DNA from: Batillaria attramentaria
Lineage: Eukaryota > Mollusca > Gastropoda > Batillariidae
NCBI GenBank assembly: GCA_018292915.2
Contig: JACVVK020000391.1
Span: 452,001 to 516,000 of the forward strand
DNA: 64,000 bases
Reading direction: 5' to 3'
This document shows, piece after piece, positions 59,369-64,000 of this stretch (the stretch's first letter is position 1; each line of letters begins with the position of its first letter). Position numbers and translations under genes: made by a program. The notes beneath the pieces are model-generated. The model had not been told where the DNA came from, made no database searches, and saw only the letters and a list, made by a program, of their open reading frames with translations.

Positions 59369-61016
59369 ATGGGTGCTTCGGAGAGAGAGAGAATGAGAGT
59401 GATAAAAATAAAATGAGAATTTAATTTTGATCTTTGAAAAAATTGGAAATTCGTTGTGTGCTCCTAAAAATAAGAACAGCCCCAGCCTCCCCCCCCCCCC
59501 CCCCACACACACACACACACGCATACATAAACAAGCTTTGCAGTGGAAAATATTTAGTCATACATTGGTCAGTTTGCATCTGCCAGTTCTTCAGAGAGAG
59601 AGAAAGAGACAGACAGACAGACAAATAAAAAAAAAAGAGAAAGCTAATGAATGATTCACTGTCGACCTTAAGACACCACCCCTCGGCAGAGCACGGCTGA
59701 CAACTCAAGGTAGACAAGTGTGTGTACTACACTGTAGTCGGTCAACACTAGGAGTCGACTGCAGTTTGCACTGTTGCCCTGCTCAGAGACAGTCAATATT
59801 TTCTCGACAGGGTCTCGTGGCCCTCGCAGCAAAGACCTTTCATTTGTGGCCAGGATTTAACAGTCACCCAGAGCTTGTGGTGTGATTTCTGACACACCGT
59901 GCGCTGTTCTGTACTCAGCAAACGGGTGCCATGGACTCGGAATGTGTGTACTTATTGAGCACACTAAGATCTAGATTTTGTTGTTGTTGAAAATGATAGA
60001 AAGAGATTGTGTTTTTAGGTGCACTGAAATATTTTACAAAGCTTATCTTCATTTGACGTGGAAATGTTGGCGTACCACAGTTCTGAGAATAGTGCAGAAG
60101 TGTAAAAAGCGTAAGATTAAAGGCTCCAGTTTTGAGATTTTTGGCTGACAGATCATTCTGAGCTGTGTTGGTCGTGTCTAGCATGACACCACTGACACAT
60201 CCACAAATACATGCACAGACTAGACAGGCTTGCGTTCAGCGTTTCTCAATAATTGTTAATATTCGGCACAATTCTCAGTAATTGTTAATATTCGGCACAA
60301 TTTTCAGTAATTGTTAATATTCGGCACAATTCTCAGTAATTGTTAATATTCGGCACAATGCTCAGTAATTGTTAATATTCGGCACAATTCTCCATAATTG
60401 TTAATATTTGACACAATTCTCAATAATTGTTAATATTCGGCACAATTCTCAATAATTGTTAATATTTGGCACAATTCTCTAAAATTGTGTGATGCTAAAC
60501 TTGCACGATGAGGATGACGTTGGATTGTCTGGATAAGATACTCTACAATTTGTCAGCTACATAAAATCTATGAAATGTTTATACTAGTAGTTCTATCAGT
60601 ATGTGTTTAAGCTGACATAAGCAATAGCGTTATATCACATAAGAGGTCTGAAGGTGTGATTCAGTATGTATGTGACATTGATTTTGATTCATGAGAAAAT
60701 TTAAGTTTTTTGTATGAATGATTATAAAAGTGTTTTTCCTTCTCTGATTTCAGCTAATGAACCGCGCTACCCTTGCAAAGTGTGCGGGCGCCAGTTTTTC
60801 AAGGACTCACTGGTAAGCTGCTGACGATAGGCAGTTTTAAGTCGCTAAGTCTTTTTAGTTTTTCAAATGGCTCCTTCCAAGTTTGTTTGTACGTTTTGAT
60901 ACGTTGTTTTTTTTTAAAACTTTTTTTTTTTTAATAGGAAAAGCGCTAAATAGGCTCAATTACAGTTTAATAAGACTGTTAAATTTGCCATTTCTTTTGT
61001 GACTATTCTTTGGTGT

Positions 61017-61050
<34 letters not shown>

Positions 61051-61108
61051 TGCGCGCACGTGGGTGAGTGCATGTGTGCCTCTGTGTGTGTGTGTGTGTG
61101 AGTACATT

Positions 61109-61184
<76 letters not shown>

Positions 61185-63133
61185 CATATGCGTGCACGCA
61201 TATATGCATGTGTGTGAGTGCGTGCATATGTGTGTGCGCATCTATGGGTGTCACAATACGTCACTCCTTGGGTTCATATGATGTGTTTTCTCATGTGAAC
61301 ATCGCAGCATTTTTACAAACTTTGCCTTCTCATGCTCAGGACAAACACCAGAGCATCTGTGCAAAAACGGCCAAAACAAGCTCAAAGCGCAAGGTTTTCG
61401 ACTCGGCCAAGCAAAGAGCAGGTGAGGGTTCGGACCTCACTTACCGCCAGATAAAACAGGCGCAGAAAAAGGTGAGCATCTGTTATCTCTTCGTCCGTCT
61501 TGCTTCGCTGTGGATCAGAAATCGTTCTCTCAAAACATCTATCAGTCATCCTTTCTGTCTGTATCTGCCATTTTTCCTTGTCCGAATGGCCGGGGATCGT
61601 GCATAATGACTTATCTCTTCAGTGCCGTGCACCAGTAATCATCTGCAGTTTTTTTGTTTTTTTAAAACTATCTTTCCTTTCAAACCCTCTCCCTAAGCGC
61701 CGTGAGCACTCAGTTAGGGTGGGGCCGTGCGCTATATCAAGTCTCCATCATCATCATCATTATCATAGTTTTGATAGTCTTCTGCTTGGGGTACGTGTGA
61801 TCAAAATTGACGCGAGTGTTTCTGGTGGTAGTTCTAATACTCTGCTTCAAAAGCAGCACCGCCAGAACAGAGCAATTCCAAGCAGTAGCACCGAGTGTTT
61901 CCATTTTGAAATTTGAGCAGCACCGAGTGTTTCCACTTTGAAATTTGAGCAGCACCGAGTGTTTCCAGTTTCAAATTTAAGCAGCACCGAGTGTTTCCGG
62001 TTTCAAATTTGAGCAGCACCGAATGTTTCCATTTTGAAATTTGAGCAGCAAGATAGAGTATTTCGAGCGTACAGACGCACTCATGAGCGAAACTGTTCCA
62101 AAACATGTTGGCTTAGCAAAGATAGAATTAGTGTACTTCAGGAACTATATGTATTAAATTTACGTGTATTACCAAGACTAGCTAATCGTCGAGACATTAG
62201 TTTTCTTTACTATCAGTACTTCAGTGAGTACAAACTGTTATGTTGTTATTTGCTGTCTAGCGGATTAGGTTTACGATACTACTGACCTGTTACAGCCTGT
62301 CGCGCCTCCAAAAACAAACTGGCGAGCGAAGCACGAAGATTTCATCAACACCGTCCGTGCTGCACGTGGCGTTGACCGGGCGATTGCAGCAGGTGGACCT
62401 CTACCTCCTCCCCCCCCACCCAGCATCAACCCAGGTGAGATGATCAGTGTTCCCGATTATGCACAGGTGTGTGTATTTGTACGCACAAAATTCTTCAATT
62501 GACACACAAATTTGAGAACAGCGCGTTACATGGGACGCACATTTTTTGTCTCTCCTAATGCACTATTTGGTAAGCGTGCGGGTTCCTCGCCTTGCCGATT
62601 CACTATGGCTTACACGTTACAAGTCACATACATCTCTCCTGCTTGATTGCTTGTACACAACAACAACAACTGGTTTTTACTTTCAGACTTTTATACCAGC
62701 ATTTACAAAAGGACCCTCAAAAATATGGAGAGACGGGTCCCAAGGACCCTGGTATTTTTGAATCACAGGGAACACTGATGATGAAGATGATTAGGCAAGA
62801 TTCTGGAAAAAGAGAAAAGATTGGATGATAGAAATAGTGACGTGTTTCCCCTGTGAGAGCAGACAAAATTTCCCTTACTACTGTAATGTGATCGTAGTTC
62901 AGTTTTCTTGACGCTTAAAAAAAAAAAAAAAAAAAAAGCCTCTACGCACTCCACACCATCTAAAATTATCATTTTGCGTTGCAGACTACATCCAGTGCCC
63001 GTACTGCGCACGTCGTTTTAGCCAGCAGGCCGCTGAACGACACATTAACTTTTGCAAGGAGCAGTCGCAGCGCGTTAACAACCGTCCACCACCCAACGCT
63101 GCGGCCAAAGCCAAGCAAGCGACACGCACACAG
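55553..63133 (+). CDS. ZC2HC1A: ZC2HC1A-like C2HC zinc-finger protein, 5' part (exons 1-5)
   Basis: Member of the ZC2HC1 (FAM164) family; function poorly known. Exons 55553-55568, 60754-60812, 61340-61471, 62296-62434 and 62985-63133 join in phase to 165 codons, and the gene continues past 64,000. The first C2HC finger uses C13, C16, H28, C32 (CKVCGRQFFKDSLDKHQSIC) and is split by intron 2. The second uses C120, C123, H135, C139 (CPYCARRFSQQAAERHINFC). Between them lie KRKVFDSAKQRA, NWRAKHEDFINTVRAARG and a Pro run, in the same order as human ZC2HC1A as I recall it. Start Met has a good context (AAGATGG), and exon 1 codes only five residues plus one base. ZC2HC1B is the alternative paralogue. 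Confidence 0.92.
57007..57534 (+). mobile_element. Relative of the 62,445 MITE, longer copy
   Basis: CGATTACACACAGGTGTGTG, TTTGAGAACAGCGCG, GCGAGTTCCTCGCCTTACC, AGGACCCTCAAAAATATGG and GGAATCACAGGGACC occur in the order seen at 62,445-62,777, with about 130 bp extra in the middle (about 57,150-57,280). The ends are degraded. Confidence 0.65.
60245..60483. repeat. 29-bp tandem repeat, about 8 copies
   Basis: Unit TAATTGTTAATATTCGGCAC plus AATTCTCAG. The copies differ by one or two bases. Confidence 0.9.
61887..62049. repeat. 32-bp tandem repeat, about 5 copies
   Basis: Unit GCAGCACCGAGTGTTTCC plus ATTTTGAAATTTGA, in ZC2HC1A intron 3. Confidence 0.9.
62445..62777. mobile_element. hAT-like MITE
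   Basis: 333 bp with 10-bp terminal inverted repeats CAGTGTTCCC ... GGGAACACTG, the CAG-type ends of hAT elements. It starts 11 bp after exon 4 of ZC2HC1A. No exact 8-bp target duplication was found (GAGATGAT against ATGATGAA). It has no protein. Relatives are at 371-495 and 57,007-57,534. Confidence 0.65.
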
Positions 63134-63234
63134 GTAACAGCATCGGTCATCAGAGCACGTGCAGTTGTAGGGACTATTTGTCATCGGTGTCGGTCTCGCT
63201 TGGGGCATACGATTTTCATGTTGCATATGGCTCA

Positions 63235-63710
63235 GTGGGTATAGTTGACCCGCTAGGGGGTGCAAATGTATACCAGTTATGTTCAGGGGGAGAAAATGTA
63301 CTCCAGCTCTTTACTCAGTGGGGGATTGTACCCCGTCCTTCAGTCTGGTCAGGTCTCGCGATATTGCCGTGCTAGATTCATCGAAAGGCTTGTTTCCGGA
63401 AAGTAAAACGGTTGCAAATTACGACAGATACTGGACATGCACATTGATCTTCACCCTCTCATGGCTACATTCGTTGAATACTTTAGTTTAGTCCTTTAAT
63501 CTTCATCTGAAAAACTACTGAACGTTCCCCGTCGAAACCTCAAAACAGTTGGTGAGCGCGTGTTTAGCTTTGCTGCCCCATCACTGTGGAATGCACTACC
63601 TGCTGGCCTGAGAGACCAGTCGGACATAGATCGTTTCAAGTCTGACTTGAAAATGCATCTGTTCCGGCTGGCTTTCGACTAAGTCCACTTACCTCCTCCT
63701 GATTCAGCTG

Positions 63711-63760
<50 letters not shown>

Positions 63761-63990
63761 ATATTTGTTTGTATGAGTGCGGGAGTATGCGCATTGAGTC
63801 ACTTTGTGAGAATTTTGCGCTATATAAGTACAATTCATTATTATTATAGTTACATTCATAAAACGAAGTTAGCTGTCATGTGACTTCAACTCCTGAGACC
63901 CAAATCCACGATATATTTCCACCCCATTCCGTGCAGCTGGTGTACAGTTGCTCCCCCTGCAAATGATGGTATACATTTGCATCCCCAAAC
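63235..63990. repeat. Inverted repeat pair around the LINE fragment
   Basis: GGGGGTGCAAATGTATACCAG followed by AGGGGGAGAAAATGTACTCC at 63,253-63,303 is matched, inverted, by about 63,936-63,988 (GATGCAAATGTATACCATC and CAGGGGGAGCAACTGTACACC). These look like the arms of one element into which the LINE inserted; the right limit is close to the window edge. Confidence 0.55.
63510..63846 (+). mobile_element. LINE 3' end with reverse-transcriptase C-terminus
   Basis: One open frame reads NVPRRNLKTVGERVFSFAAP, SLWNALPAGLRDQSDIDRFK, SDLKMHLFRLAFD and stop. This is the C-terminal signature of CR1/L2/Jockey-like ORF2. After a GT run it ends TTGCGCTATATAAGTAC ... (ATT)n. It is 5'-truncated and lies in ZC2HC1A intron 5. 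Confidence 0.82.
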
Positions 63991-64000
63991 AGGCGAACTA

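Larger units (their letters stand above)
55569..60753. other. ZC2HC1A intron 1 (5.2 kb)
   Basis: Holds a MITE relative (57,007-57,534), a retroposon 3' end near 58,116-58,180 (CACTTTATTCGTCCC next to AAGATAAGATAAGAT), CA and GA tracts, poly-C/poly-T runs and a 29-bp tandem repeat (60,245-60,483). No exon was found. Confidence 0.5.

Noticed and set aside
60956..61264. His/Thr-rich frames over GT repeats
   Set aside because: Translations of dinucleotide microsatellite; the same applies to similar frames at 47.5, 49.3, 51.3, 58.2 and 59.3 kb.

Overview
The window is eukaryotic nuclear DNA. It has long genes broken by GT-AG introns, dense CA/GT and GA microsatellites, and many short interspersed repeats. 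Animal-type proteins (STT3A, KLHDC9, ZNF800, MTMR9, ZC2HC1A) and the style of its (ATT)n-tailed retroposons point to an invertebrate, most likely a mollusc and possibly a gastropod. That assignment is inference; no species marker was seen.

Layout, left to right: (1) 1-3,703, minus strand: first three coding exons of an STT3A-like oligosaccharyltransferase catalytic subunit, running off the left edge. (2) 3.7-12.2 kb: repeat-rich intergenic DNA with two tRNA-derived SINE families and a near-pristine Ty3/Gypsy-class LTR retrotransposon (6,988-12,231, minus) with 314-bp LTRs differing at 2 positions and one intact 1,481-codon Gag-Pol frame. (3) About 13.3-19.0 kb, plus strand: an unrecognised transcription unit. 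It starts with a tandem array of eleven about 300-370 bp exon-plus-intron-like modules, then has clearly spliced-looking exons and a poly(A) signal. (4) 22.06-25.77 kb, minus: KLHDC9-like kelch gene, first exon not found. (5) 29.04-37.98 kb, plus: seven-exon ZNF800-like zinc-finger gene with a 1,930-residue product. (6) 42.70-54.57 kb, minus: complete 14-exon MTMR9, a catalytically dead myotubularin of 563 residues. (7) 55.55 kb to the right edge, plus: ZC2HC1A-like C2HC zinc-finger gene, first five coding exons, continuing out of the window.

For the five recognised genes all listed exons join in phase, and ZNF800-like and MTMR9 are complete open frames across every junction. The genes are unrelated housekeeping or regulatory genes and do not form a pathway. 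KLHDC9/ZNF800 and MTMR9/ZC2HC1A are divergent pairs, ZNF800/MTMR9 converge, and the orphan unit converges on KLHDC9.

The rest is mobile DNA. Several elements are dated or defined by target-site duplications: SINE copies, a hAT-type MITE split by a SINE, a PIF/Harbinger-type derivative carrying both gene remnants, foldback elements, a probable solo LTR beside a splice donor, LINE 3' ends, and a minisatellite interrupted by another hAT-like element. I saw no prokaryotic-type system, CRISPR array, rRNA gene or stand-alone tRNA gene. The candidate for something undescribed is the module array and orphan gene at 13.3-19.0 kb.
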